A stretch of DNA of 64,000 nt, taken from positions 99,408,747-99,472,746 of the forward strand of contig CM043954.1 of the NCBI GenBank assembly GCA_014529385.2, written 5' to 3'. The position numbers were made by a program, and so were the translations under genes. How positions within the stretch are numbered: the stretch's first letter is position 1; every line of letters begins with the position of its first letter. Below the pieces are notes generated by a model that did no database searches, was not told where the DNA came from, and worked only from the letters and a program-made list of their open reading frames with translations. The DNA comes from Adiantum capillus-veneris (lineage: Eukaryota; Streptophyta; Polypodiopsida; Polypodiales; Pteridaceae). This document shows, piece after piece, positions 23,439 to 34,664 of this stretch.

Positions 23439-24203
23439 CTAGGATTCTCTACCCTTGGCTTCCGTGTTGACCTTCAGCTTCTTCTCATAATGGCTATGAG
23501 TGAGAATTCCTGCTAAACTAGCCCTAGTGGAGTTTTTTACTTGCATGCTGTAGTCAAACTCTTGTAATCTAATCAACCACTTTGAGATCCTAGATGAGAC
23601 ATCCATGTGTCGCATTACATATGGGAAAACTTCTTCCATTGTCAGGATTACAAAGGGTCTAGGTAGGAGATAGGAGCGGAACTTTGTGGTAGCAAACATT
23701 AGTGCCAGAACCATGTGTTCTACTTCGGTAAATCCCTTTTCTGGCGGGGTCATGACACAACTAGAGAAGTAAATAGGATGCATGAAAGAAGTTTGGGGGT
23801 CCTTTTGCATTAGCACGGCTCCTAGTGTATCACTTCCCACACTAGGGGTCACATAAAATGGCTCGTCCCACTTGGGAGGTGAAATAGTGGGAAGCTTAGC
23901 TAGGATTTGCTTTACCTCAGTGAACTGCTGCTCATTCTCTTCACTCCATGAGAAGACATCCCTCTGGGTGAGTTTTTGCAGGGAAAGGACCACTTGAGAT
24001 AGCAGGTGAATGAACCTACTTAAGTATCTTACCTTCTGAAGAAAAGAAACTAGCTGCTTAGCAGTGGTGGGTGACGATAAAAATACCAAGGCCTGAATCT
24101 TGCTAGGGTCATCCTCGATCCCTTTTGTTGAAATTACATGACCAAGGAGAGTGACTTTGCTTTCACCAATGTGACACTTATCCATGTGGAGTTGGCCACC
24201 CAA
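23439..24203 (-). pseudogene. Gy2 RT thumb and first RNase H
   Basis: Starts in the RT thumb (KVTLLGHVISTKGIEDDPSKI, VRYLSRFI) and continues as the ordinary Ty3 RNase H (PFYVTPSVGSDTLGAVLMQ, GFTEVEHMVLALMFATTKFRSYLL). The catalytic D-E-D set appears partly altered: D is replaced by P-S in the first position (FYVTPS). It is joined to the second RNase H at 23,389 with a frameshift between. Confidence 0.85.
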
Positions 24204-24584
24204 GGTTGCAGCCTGGTTAAGCCATTATAGACTTTGCTTAAATGAAGGACTCGTGAGCTATACATGCAAAAATCATCTATGAAAACCCGTATTGATGTTC
24301 CAAAGTAGGGTTGGAAAACAAAAGTCACATAGCGTTGAAATGTGGCCGGGGCGTTAGTGAGGCCAAACGGCATCACTCTGTAGGCAAAACATCCCCAAGG
24401 TGTGACGAAGGTTGTCTTCTTCCGATCTTCCTCTGCAAGGCTAATCTGGAAGTATCCTGAGTAGCCATCGCACACCGTGTATCGTTCATGACCTACCACT
24501 TCATTGAGTATTTCATCCTAGAATGGGAGGGGAAAGTGGTCCCATTTCGTCTCCACTTACCATTTCTTTTTTGGTGTGACTACT
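24134..24584 (-). pseudogene. Gy2 reverse transcriptase palm, downstream half
   Basis: YTVCDGYSGYFQISLAEEDR (first catalytic Asp), TTFVTPWGCFAYRVMPFGLT, NAPATFQRYV and VFIDDFCMYS (paired Asp). Upstream residues run into 24,585, where a 4.16 kb insertion separates them from the N-terminal half at 28,746. A stop lies near 24,500. Confidence 0.9.
24580..24584. other. Target-site duplication CTACT, left copy
   Basis: Identical to 28,746-28,750. It brackets the inserted element in Gy2 RT coding sequence. Confidence 0.85.
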
Positions 24585-26279
24585 TGTAAGGTCCCCAACC
24601 CGTCTACTCCGAGATCGGGATGGGATCCTTGATAGGTCTCTAGGTTTGATAAAAAATCAGAGTCTCTAAACAAGAAAAATCCTAGGAATGGACCTTTACC
24701 ATTGACAATGGCTTGGGTCTATAGCCTTAGAAGAAGACCTAGTCCTGTCTCACAGCGAAAACGGGACAACGTAGTAAAAGTCAAAAAAACTATTTCGGCC
24801 CTATAACTGCCACAATTGGGTTAAGGTATCCTCAACCAACGCTTTTTTCTCCCTAACAAATGTGAGGGCACAGCCGCCGCTGGTGGACTCCTCTTCCAAG
24901 TGAAGAAGTTTTCTAAACGTTTTAGTGCGCAAGGATGGATAGTTACCTGACTAATCAGGTCCACCCTTCCTTGATTGACAACCTTAGTCAATCCCCACTT
25001 ACCACCCCGCACTCACACATGATTCATTTAATCTCTTATTACTATCACGTTGTTTCAACATTTAAAATAATGGTTTCTTTTACGTTCCGTCACATTAATT
25101 CCTTCAATCAATTATTAAAGACAACATTGAAATCATTCTTTTAGAAAACAGACATCTTTAAACTTAAGACAGTGTACTGTCAATCAAAACATTGTCCATA
25201 ATAACCATGACTAGTACTCGTCTTGTCTCAAGACCACCTAAGGGTGAAAAACGGCACCCATTCCTTATTCAAATCCGGAGTGGATAAACCCCCACCCAAG
25301 GTTCCGGGTGCCCATACACCAAACCAGTTGCCCATACAACCGGGCGGCTCCCCTAGAATAAAAACGGTATCCTAACTTATGTAGAAACATCAAGACATGC
25401 ACGCAGTAGAAACTCATCGTTCATGGGGGTAACCGACTTAACCGTGGCTCGAAATCCAATCATTATCATCAATTTATAATAAGGAGTCGAAGGTGTCTTG
25501 AGACAAGCTGTCTTAAGGATGATCAAACATATCTTTCCTAATTCAACCAGTTTTAACCCAAACAATTCTTTCCTACATTATAAACAATTACACGCTCGAA
25601 GTTACCTTCCGTTTTCAGCAAGTTTATCCTTCTTACGTATGCAATGCTAACTTATAAAAGAACTTAAACTAATTAAAGACTTAATTGAATAATGGAACAC
25701 CCACCTGGGATTGATTGGCCATCTGCTACTGCGCTGGCGCCTGAAGACTCTCCTCTGTAGGCCTACTACTTGGCCCGGATTCGTCGTCGTGCGACGCTTT
25801 AGTTCGTTTTGGAGCTACGTCCTCATCATCCGATGTAGGATTTGCTCGAGTTCTTTTTTTTTTGCCATAACTTCTTATCCTTATAAAAAGGACGTCTAAT
25901 CATTAGGTAAATAATTCAAAATCTAGACTTAACCTTTGTATTCAACCAGAATCCATCCAAGGTTATATTTATAGTCTTAATTGATAAATTCTTGACCTAG
26001 TAATTTCTTATTTGTCTATATAGGCATGATAACTTTTTCCACCGCTTCCCTAAGGGTTTTCTAAGCTCTCCTAACTTTCTTATATTTTTCTTTATCTTTT
26101 TCCTAATTTTTTCATCAACTTTTAAGCTAATAATCTACTTATTTTGGTTCAATATTTATTGTATTTAATTCCTCTTAAAGATTTCATTTCCTTAACTTGA
26201 TATCATAGGTTTACACTTACTATAATTTTTCTAAAAACTTTTAACCACAAAGTCTATTTATTTTAATTAATCATTTGCT

Positions 26280-27800
26280 AAAAATGGGACTTTTGGTCAA
26301 TTATAATTTCATAACCTCACTAATTAACTATGGTATAATTACCACAAGTAGATTAGGATATTTTTGACCTCTGGTAATTATCTTATTATTTTCCAACTTA
26401 GTTATATAATTTCCATCTTCAATTTTCAGCTAAAATTAGGATATTTTGACTTAAATAAATACTTATACTACTTTTTTAACCTTGAAATATTTATCACGGA
26501 TTCTTTATTATGTAATCTAATTGTGAGAAATAGGATCTAATCCTATAGCATGATTTACTAATTTTTCCATTGAAATTTTCACCAAAATTAGTATATTTTG
26601 ACTTAGATAAATATCCATACTACTTTTCTAACCTTGAAATAATTATCACAGCCTCTTTACTCTATAATACAGCTCTAATAAATACCATGTAATTATAGCA
26701 CATGATTTACTAATTTCCCTCTTTAGTTTTTAGCTAGAAATAATATAATTTGACATAGATAAATATCTATAATACTTTTCTAACCTTGGAATAATTATCA
26801 CAGCCTCTTTACTCTATAGTATAGCTCTAATAAATAGCATGTAATCATGTATCATGATTTACTAATTTCCCTCTTTAGTTTTTAGCTAAAAATAGTGTAA
26901 TTTGACTTAGATAAATATCTATACTATTTTTCTAACCTTGGAATAATTATCACGGCCTCTTTACCTTATAATACAGCTTTGATAAATAGAATGTAATTAG
27001 AGCACATAATTTACTAGTTTTTAGTATTTAATTTTCTCTAAAAATAGAGTATTTCTGCCAAAGTAATTAGCTAGATTAGTTATCTGAGCTGATCCTAATT
27101 ATCACGGGTTTCTTAACACTGAATTAACCACTGATAAATATATCATGGCATTTGAAATCAATTTACTAATTTCCCCCATTTAAATTTCTCAAAAAAAGAG
27201 TATTTCTTCTAAAGTAATTAGCTAGATTAATTATCTGAGTTTATTCTAATTATCACGGGTTTTATAACACCTAAATAACCACTGATAAATAAATCATGGC
27301 ATTTGAAATCAATTTTATAATTTTTCCTATTTCAATTGCTCAAAAAACAGAGTATTTCTACTAAAGTAATTAGCTAGATTAGTTTTTTGAGCTTCTACTA
27401 ATTATCAAGATTTACTTAACACATAATTAACCACTGATAAATATATCATGGCATTTGAAATCAATTTACTAATTTCACCTATTTAAATTGCTAAAAATAC
27501 AGAGAATTTCTGCTAAAGTAATTAGCTAGATTACTTTTTTGAGCTTCTTCTAATTATCACGGGTTTCTTAACACCTATTTAACCAGTGATAAATATCTCA
27601 TAGCATTTGAAATCATTTTACTAATTTCCCCTATTTAATTTTCTCCAAAAACAGAGTATTTCTGCTAAAGTAATTAGTTAGATTAAATTTCTGAGTCTCT
27701 CCTAATTACCACAAGTTTATTTACACCTAATTAACCACTGATAAATATCTCCTAGTATTTGGGATTAGTTTGATTATTTTCCACTTTAATTTTCTCTAAA
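26280..27800. repeat. ~152-bp tandem repeat array inside the 4.16 kb insertion
   Basis: About ten diverged AT-rich units. Landmarks repeat at 26,549, 26,701, 26,853 and 27,004 (CATGATTTACTAATT type) and at 27,144, 27,295, 27,448 and 27,599 (CATGGCATTTGAAATCA type), giving a spacing of 151-153. Each unit carries a CTAATTATCACGG motif. Confidence 0.85.
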
Positions 27801-28249
27801 AAACAATGTAATTCTACCTAATTAATTAGGAAAATTACTTAGAAAATTATAGGATAATTTTCCTAGCTTAGTGAATATCTAGTGTAGCTCTGATAATTAC
27901 CTCAACTTAATCTAAGCTAATTAATATATTTACCATTAATTCATGGTTAATTTGGCTAATTTCAGCCCTAATATGATAGGATAATAGCTTAACATTACCA
28001 AGCTTAATCACAAAAATCAGCAGAGAATAATTAATTAAGAGAGGGTTTATGAGTATACATAGGCCTAATCTTTGATTTATTAACAAAATAGCTTAATCTA
28101 ACCTTGCTAATTAAGAAAGATCAAACTAATTACCGTTTAGGTTAATCAATTAGAGATTAATCTCTAATGATTTCTGTGTAGCGGTCTCTCTAGATGAGAG
28201 AGAGTGTGTCAAGGCTCCGAGTCTATGTAAAATGTGAAGCTAGGGGTCC

Positions 28250-28258
28250 TATTTATAG
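28250..28258 (-). promoter_or_regulatory. TATA box of the 4.16 kb LTR
   Basis: CTATAAATA on the minus strand, followed by a G/C-richer segment, placed as expected for an LTR promoter read toward lower coordinates. Confidence 0.5.
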
Positions 28259-28745
28259 TTTTCTAGCACTCATAAGCTCTCACCGCCTGAAAAAGGCAGT
28301 TGCTTGCAGTTAAAGAAGTCCCCAGTAAGTCAAAAAACTCCCCCTGCTGCTAAATGAGTCCCTGGCAGGTCAGTGATGACCCTCCCATTACCTGCCAGCT
28401 TTTAAAATGTCAATTTTGCTATAATTTGACCTATTTTTGCTTAATTGGTAAATATCTTGTAAATATATGGGAGACCTTTAATAAAGTCTATGCTTAAATG
28501 ATTACTGCAACCCTTCAATTTTACTTATTTACTCAATTCATAGTGTAAACTTCCAGGGGTCATAACTATGTCAGTTTTTATCGGAATTCAATTCTGAAAA
28601 TTTCTAGCCCGGTTTGCTGTGCTTAAGATTCCAAAAATACCAATATTTACCATGGTCGGACAATCTACATTGCTTTTTCAATAATCATGTCAGTTTGATT
28701 AAGCTTTATACAACCTTTAAGGTTTCAAAAAGTGGAAACCTTACA

Positions 28746-29235
28746 CTACTACTGGGGAGACCCATTTTGAGTCTTCGATCGGGTAGATGAAACCTGCTTC
28801 TAGCAAACTTCTCACTTCTTTAAGCAGTGCCTCTTGCTGGATTGCTCCAAGTCTTCTGAGCATTTGTACTACGGGTTTACTGCCTTCCTTGAGCTTTATG
28901 TGGTGTTGCACTACTATAATTCCTGTGATCTTATCATAGCCATCAATGAACAAAGTAGTGAAGTTACCTAGCATGGAGACGTACTCCCTTTCTTCATTGG
29001 TTAACTCTTTTGAGACCATTTTTTGTAACTTACCTGCATCCTCCAAGGACTGCATTCCTGATGATCCCTCTTGGTTTGTCAAGGGTGTTTCAGATTGTGT
29101 CAATTTGTTTGGGTCTTTAAGAATGACCCCCATCACTTCGATGCTACTATCACTTCCGTCGGTGGTGGTCGTCTCTTCTCCTAAGGTAGACGAGTAGTCG
29201 CTGGTGGACTCATCTTCTGAAGCCTCCAAGATCAT
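28746..29235 (-). pseudogene. Gy2 reverse transcriptase, upstream half
   Basis: Acidic linker then EEREYVSMLGNFTTLFIDGYDKI and QHHIKLKEGSKPVVQMLRRL, EVRSLLEAGFIYPIEDSKWV and SPVVV, the standard start of a Ty3 RT finger domain. It stops at the insertion point 28,745 and resumes at 24,584. Confidence 0.9.
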
Positions 29236-29241
29236 GTTGCG

Positions 29242-29946
29242 CTACTTTCTAGTCCTCATGTCGTAGAATATGGACTTCCCTTTAGCGTCCTTCATCTGAA
29301 TCATCCCGGTGCTCCAGTCTTGTTTAGCTTCCATGGCCATAAGCCAAGGCCGCCCAAGAATGATGGGGTAGCCCTCCCCTTTGTGTGGCATGACGAAGAT
29401 GTCTACCTCCACTTCTGTATTGAATGCTTTTACTTTGACCGCATTTACAATGCCCACGCATTTCACTCTTACATTGTTTTCCATCTTGGCTCGGCAGAGT
29501 GCAGGCCTACTTACCTCTAGACCTAGATGGTGCATCATCTTTTCACTCATGACGCATATTTGTGCGCCACCATCTATGTATACATTTGAGACTCGTTGCC
29601 CCTTGATGTGGGCGTCCATGGTTGGTAGGATGTCGTCAAGATCCCTTCGAGAGATAGCCCCATCTATCCTGGGCCTTGATATCCTGGTACTTACCATTTT
29701 TGTCCATTGCCTCCTCATTCTGGGTGCAAGGTGGAGTAATTGGGGCCAAGTTATCTTCGGGCCCTGCATTAACACATCCTGAACTAAGTCATAGGGTTTT
29801 GCATACTCACCTAGTGAGAAGTCCACGATGTCTATCTTCCATCGCAGCTTAGCTGCTTGCTTGCTAGACCCGGCCTTCCCTTTCATCTTCTCTTCTCTTT
29901 GAGATGCTTCCTCGTGCCTCGCACGCTTCACTCCCATAGCATCCAC
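29242..29946 (-). pseudogene. Gy2 aspartic protease
   Basis: A 234-residue frame. The active site is SNVYIDGGAQICVMSEKMM (D-G-G, a common variant in plant Ty3 elements), with the C-terminal YPIILGRPWLMAMEA motif. It processes Gag-Pol. The frame is open across the whole domain, one of the better preserved parts of Gy2, and is separated from RT by a stop at about 29,240. Confidence 0.88.
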
Positions 29947-30044
29947 TTCTTCTACCTTCGATTTTCCTTTGTGCTTCTCTTGAACTTATTCTTCTACCTT
30001 TGCCTTCCCTTTAGCCTCCAAGCTAATAACACTCACCGCTTTGT

Positions 30045-31025
30045 TCACAGCAGGTGGTGCGGGTAGTGGCGGAATGAGAGGTTGGGGTGGTGGTTGTTGT
30101 TGTACATGTGGTCGAAGGATTTGGACCGGTGGGATCGGTTCTGGTTGCCTAGGTGGTGGTGGTCTTGCTCTTGGTGGAGAGATCTGATTCTATCTCCCCC
30201 TTCTATTGAAATTCTGCCTCCTTGGGTGTGGGCAGTAGTACATTCCATGGCCATCTTCCCCGCATTGTAACAGTGGTACTCTTGGTTCTGCCTTTGTTGT
30301 CCTCTTCCTTGTTCTGGATTCCTGCCAGGTGCATGCCTTTGCTGCACTAGATGCACGGATAAACTCTCTAGTTGGGTGGTGATGCGACTCAGCAGGTCTT
30401 GCTGCTCTTTTGATGCCTCCTACGGCGGTTGGACTCTATGATTGGCTATTGCAGTCACTAGGGTCGGTCGGGCGGAGCTTATTTCTTCTGACTCATTTAC
30501 TCTTGCTTGCATGCGTAGCTTCTTTTCTTTAAGGAGGTCTACTTCGACTGCCAACTCATATGTTGTAGGAAACCTTCCCTTCACCTTCTCTTTAAGCGGC
30601 GACCATAGACCAGCAATGAAACGGTCCTTCTTTAGGAAATTAGGCGCTCCTTCACCTTCCTCCAGTGAGGCAACCCATCTCTCCCATAAGTCCACAAATT
30701 TGGACTCGTAGGTGGCATACTCCAGCAGACCTCCCTGCTTTAATTCTGTCAGTAGTAGCTACCATAGCGTCTCCGAGGTTGTGCCTCCACCAAACCTCTT
30801 TACAAAAGCAGCCCTTAACACATCTCATACATTCTTGGTGGCCTGGGGCAATGCATTATACCAAGACTTGGCCTCCGCTTTCATGAGTAGAGGAAAAATT
30901 CTAAGTCTTGAAGCGTCGTCATCTTTGTTGGAGACGACACAAGCAATGTCGAAATCATCCAAAAAGTCGGTGGTGAGATCCTCCCCCTTCTTTCCACTGA
31001 ACGTGGGGAAAGAAACACTTGCCAT
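30045..31025 (-). pseudogene. Gy2 gag
   Basis: Starts MASVSFPTFSGKKGEDLTTD (31,025) with LMKAEAKSWYNAL, then after a frameshift ERWVASLEEGEG, RFIAGLWSPLKEKV at 30,420-30,695, a typical retrotransposon-gag core. The CCHC knuckle near 30,225-30,275 is split by one missing base: CYN lies in one frame and CGEDGHGMYYC in the next. Confidence 0.85.
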
Positions 31026-31379
31026 GGTAGTGACTCAGGAAATTACAAACATCTTTTTCTCTTTTTTTTTTTACATCAACATTAACAGTAGCGTCTCATA
31101 GCGGCTTTTTACAGGAGTGGGTGGATAGAAACATTAACATTAACAGTAGCGGCTCATAGCGGTTTTTTACAAGAGTGGGTGGATAGGTTAAAACAGGATA
31201 AAGATAAAAACATTAAAGGAATGATGGTAATCTAATATGGGGAGAATGATAGGGCTCGGGGAATTGAGGATTTCTCCTAGTACCGTCGCAACGAATAGGT
31301 GTACGATCTTCTGTTGGTAGAAGACTTTCCTATCTACATAGATATTCACATGCATATGCTACAGGAATCTGAACGGGAA

Positions 31380-32162
31380 TGCCGTTGGCCTGTTTTCCAT
31401 CATGCACAGAGGGTGGAATACTTACTTATACTCTTACCGTGCCAGTGTTCATGAGTCGGCACATCCACAAGAGGTCGTCGCCTTTCATGGGCTCTACCTT
31501 TCCTTTGTTGCTCAGCACGTACGGGGTGATGGCGACGCGTCTAACCACTCCCAACCTCTTGGCTAAAAGCAATTGCAGGTAATTTCCGTAGTCGGTGTTT
31601 TGCATGAATTTTACTCCATTCAGCTGCAACTCATCCCCGACCAGCTAGGTTTCACCCGTGGTAGAGAGCTTCTTCAGGATAAGTTGTACAGGGAGAGGAG
31701 GAAGATCCTCCACTCGCTTTCCAAAACCGAGAGAGCAGTAGCCAAACCACTCTTACCTAGGACATGGGAATATTCTTACCACTTCTTCTTCTGAATTGTC
31801 GAAGTAGATTGGTAGCACTCTCATGCGTCGTGCAAATCGGTAGGCGACCTTCCGCCACTTAGCTTCGGATGACTTCCTCTTTGGCAAGCTGGGTACAACT
31901 CGGCTTTCTGAGCTTGAAGCACTTTCTTGGCCAGATGCTTCTCCCTTTGGGGTCATGTGTTTCCAGACTGGCTTAACTCCTCCTTACCTTTGGCTCGAGC
32001 AACCCCTTTAGGCCACTTTGGAGTTATAACTTTGACTGGAGTTTCTTTAGGGAAAGGAGGCCTCACCCTTTTCTTCCCTTCCTTGATGTGGATGAATTCT
32101 TCACGATGAATGTCGATGTAGATGATTTCAGCCCTTTCGCTGCCTTCGTTGCTGGCAGTCAT
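31380..32162 (-). pseudogene. Gy2 extra frame upstream of gag
   Basis: Between the primer site and gag are coding-like minus-strand pieces: 31,953-32,162 (YIDIHREEFIHIKEG, KVITPKWPKGV), 31,753-31,956 (WRKVAYRFARRMRVLPIYF) and 31,426-31,629 (YGNYLQLLLAKRLGVVRRV). I do not recognise a domain. Some Tat/Ogre elements carry an additional reading frame before gag, which would fit, but homology is not shown here. Confidence 0.55.
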
Positions 32163-32440
32163 TGACAGTGTGTCTTGGTTGACAACAGTGATGGCGCTTC
32201 ACCGACCTCCCACCTGCTGCTCTCAATTTATGGTTAGAACGAGCAACACGAGACGGAAAATTTACCTCTTGAATACTGACGACACTGCAGCCTTGCAACA
32301 ATACTTCAATGAAGGCGGCGAGTGCCTCCTTTGTTTCCTCTTCTTCCGTCCTCCAGTTAGAAAATTCCTTCAGTCATTCGTCCATGATTGATAGTGGGCG
32401 TCACTTTCAGCATTGTAAACTGACGGGTCTTGAATTCGAT

Positions 32441-32457
32441 CCTCAGTGGGGGCACCA
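32441..32457 (-). other. Gy2 primer-binding site
   Basis: Minus-strand TGGTGCCCCCACTGAGG begins two bases after the 5' LTR end and continues into GATCGAA, resembling a tRNA acceptor stem and T-arm complement. I cannot assign the tRNA isotype. Confidence 0.6.
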
Positions 32458-32459
32458 AA

Positions 32460-32617
32460 TGACGGGAACAAAGCGAACCCCGAACCCCGACGGCCTCTAT
32501 AACACCGGGGGCCAAATGGCGCACCTCGAGCCTGTCACGGTAAAGTGAACAGGGGGCACCACCTAGCTTTGAGCGGCTAGGATGCAAACCACGATGATAT
32601 GGACACCGCAAACTTAC

Positions 32618-32714
<97 letters not shown>

Positions 32715-33530
32715 CAAATGATGAAAACCCTCGGGGATGTGAGGGAGAATTATTTCTGCAGTATTTACAAATGGCATGCCGTGGTGGTAGAGAGGTAGGG
32801 AGAGGAGATGGTGCAAACTACTTGGTGCGTTCTCTAAGATGACTCAATGATTGTGAAGCTTGCTACTAAGAGCATGTATACGTGTGTGCATAGACCATTG
32901 GAGTCGAGAGATGGATGTGGTTCCATTCGCATGGTGCAATTACCAAAGAAAACCCAACACACAAGCCCCTTCCCCATGATGGTGATAGTGTCAATTCTTC
33001 CCACTACACTCTACCAAGTGCTGACGTCTCATGGACTGCCCCCTCCCCCCGATAGTGACCTCTCAGTGCCAATTTATAGGTGTTGGCTGCTTGGATTATG
33101 GTAATCCCGATGTGATTAGGGTAATATTAATCGGGGAGACAAAGCAAGTGGTGGGCCCGGTGTGGTTGACCCTTGCTTTGTTTTGGGAGGATATTTACAA
33201 AAAAATGGGAATTTTACAATGGCTTGGGTGAAAACTGAAGAAATGATGAAAATAACCTATAAATTACTAGAGTTGGCATCGTGGTTGCGTGTTTCCGGCA
33301 AAAGGTGTGTTGCCGGTGCGTCGGTGTCGAGCGTACTTCTTTTCGAGGTCGGTCAGAGCATGACTTCGGCGCATTTCTCCTTTTTGTTGTTGGCGGCGCA
33401 TGCTTTGGGTCCTCCTTCTTTTTTGTTTCGTCGTAGTCATGGAATCCTTCGCTTTTCTTTGTATTTGTAGTGCGTATATACGTACATGTGTACGTATGTG
33501 TATGTGGGCGGATGTGTATATATATATGTA
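32460..33530 (-). repeat. Gy2 5' LTR, start deleted
   Basis: Matches 19,240-20,445. Here the polymorphic tract is a GA repeat of 88 bp (32,623-32,710), and the C-run of the other copy is only a short CCCCCTCCCCCC. The 56-bp segment 19,939-19,994 is absent. It stops at a GGGTGC junction with Co2 leader. Confidence 0.88.
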
Positions 33531-34414
33531 TATGGGTGCTCAAAAACAACCATAAATAGCTGACCAGTGACAAATCTAAAAATCTCTGTAATACGCTATC
33601 TTGTAAGCATACACTGGTCTCCTGTCTGGGCGATCACAGAACATGTATCTGTCTAAAGACTGAACCCTCAACAATGCCTCAACGGCCTGACGCATAAGAT
33701 GCAATCCAGTGTCTACACAAAGTCATACATCCTATGGGATAAAATTTGTCGAAGAGGATGCGTGTAGAGGGAAACTCCAGCAACCTAATCCACCTCACAT
33801 TGGGTAACCCAGCCCCTAGTGCTTGGCTTCAAAAAACCTCACACACAACCCTCTCAGATGGCTCAGCAAACTGCTCAGAAGTAGCATACATCCTACAATA
33901 GACCAATCATTGTCCTATGACCACTACGGCAGTCTGTCTGCTGGCGTGACTCACAACTAGCAGACCCACAATCATAGTACATCAATCTGCAATACATACC
34001 AGTGGTGTCAAACCTCGTATGGCCACACCTCCCCTGGAACCTGGCAAGCACAAGAAGTAGCAATGTAGATTGCAATATATATATCTGATGATATATATAT
34101 GTACCTGGTCTATAGATGATGCTTTGAAGACTAATGACTCATGTATGTTGATGCCGATATTGATGCCGACCACCTCCTACTTGCCAATCTACACAAGACG
34201 GTTTCTTTGAGGCTGAAACCTATCTTTTGATGTAGTGCTCAGAACAAAATTCTGAGGGCATTAATAGCTTCTAAAGGGGGGTAAAACCCTAGGTCACCTG
34301 TACAGATCACCTGTTGAAAATACTTCCGGAACGTCGAGTGTGAATTTCCAAGATCCGGATCAAGAATCTGCCTGAAAAGTGTGCGTGCGGACGATTACGC
34401 AAAAATGCAATGAA
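33531..34414 (-). other. Co2 copia leader, truncated
   Basis: The minus strand aligns with the Co1 leader (51,300-52,228): shared segments include GTGAGTCACGC-AGCA, GGATGTATGACTTTGTG, GCCGTTGAGGCATTGT and the end TTTTTGAG-AC-CC. No gag or pol follows. The sequence joins Gy2 LTR instead. Confidence 0.8.
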
Positions 34415-34430
34415 CCTTGCTTTGATACCA
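34415..34430 (-). other. Co2 primer-binding site (initiator Met tRNA type)
   Basis: Minus-strand TGGTATCAAAGCAAGG two bases after the LTR end. Confidence 0.8.
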
Positions 34431-34432
34431 AT

Positions 34433-34664
34433 TGAAGTCGTGGATCGAAGCTTAGATCGACTCACACACATACACACACACACACACAGATACACAGACA
34501 GAGAGCTTACATAGTACGCAGAGAATTCGTTGAAGGGTTATATCCCAAATCTTATTATTCACACAAGTATAAGTGAGTATATACAAAGAGTTAGTGGTAA
34601 GCGAGTTAGGTGGGCGGCCGGCCATATCCGTATAAGAGGCCACCTTGGGCTTTAATTCCCAACA
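34433..34664 (-). repeat. Co2 copia LTR (232 bp)
   Basis: Minus strand starts TGTTGGGAATTAAAGCCC and ends CA at 34,433, with a GT/CA microsatellite inside. It is related to the Co1 LTR (TGTTGGGGTATAAAGCCC). It interrupts Gy3 gag. Confidence 0.85.

Larger units (their letters stand above)
24585..28745 (-). mobile_element. Solo LTR or LTR-type non-coding element, 4.16 kb
   Basis: Bounded by TGTAAGGT and ACCTTACA-like ends (short inverted TG...CA termini) and by the 5-bp duplication CTACT. Removing it restores continuity of Gy2 RT. It has no coding frame of note. A TATA box (CTATAAATA) on the minus strand at 28,250-28,258 lies about 490 bp from the 28,745 end, so the LTR reads on the minus strand. 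A second one (CTATAAATATA) is near 25,970. I found no internal copy of the terminal sequence, so a single giant solo LTR is more likely than a two-LTR element. A DNA transposon with 5-bp duplication cannot be fully excluded. Confidence 0.8.

Noticed and set aside
24585-28745. DNA transposon with TGTAAGG terminal inverted repeats
   Set aside because: Ends of TG...CA form, 5-bp duplication and a TATA box fit an LTR better, and no transposase is present; kept only as an alternative.
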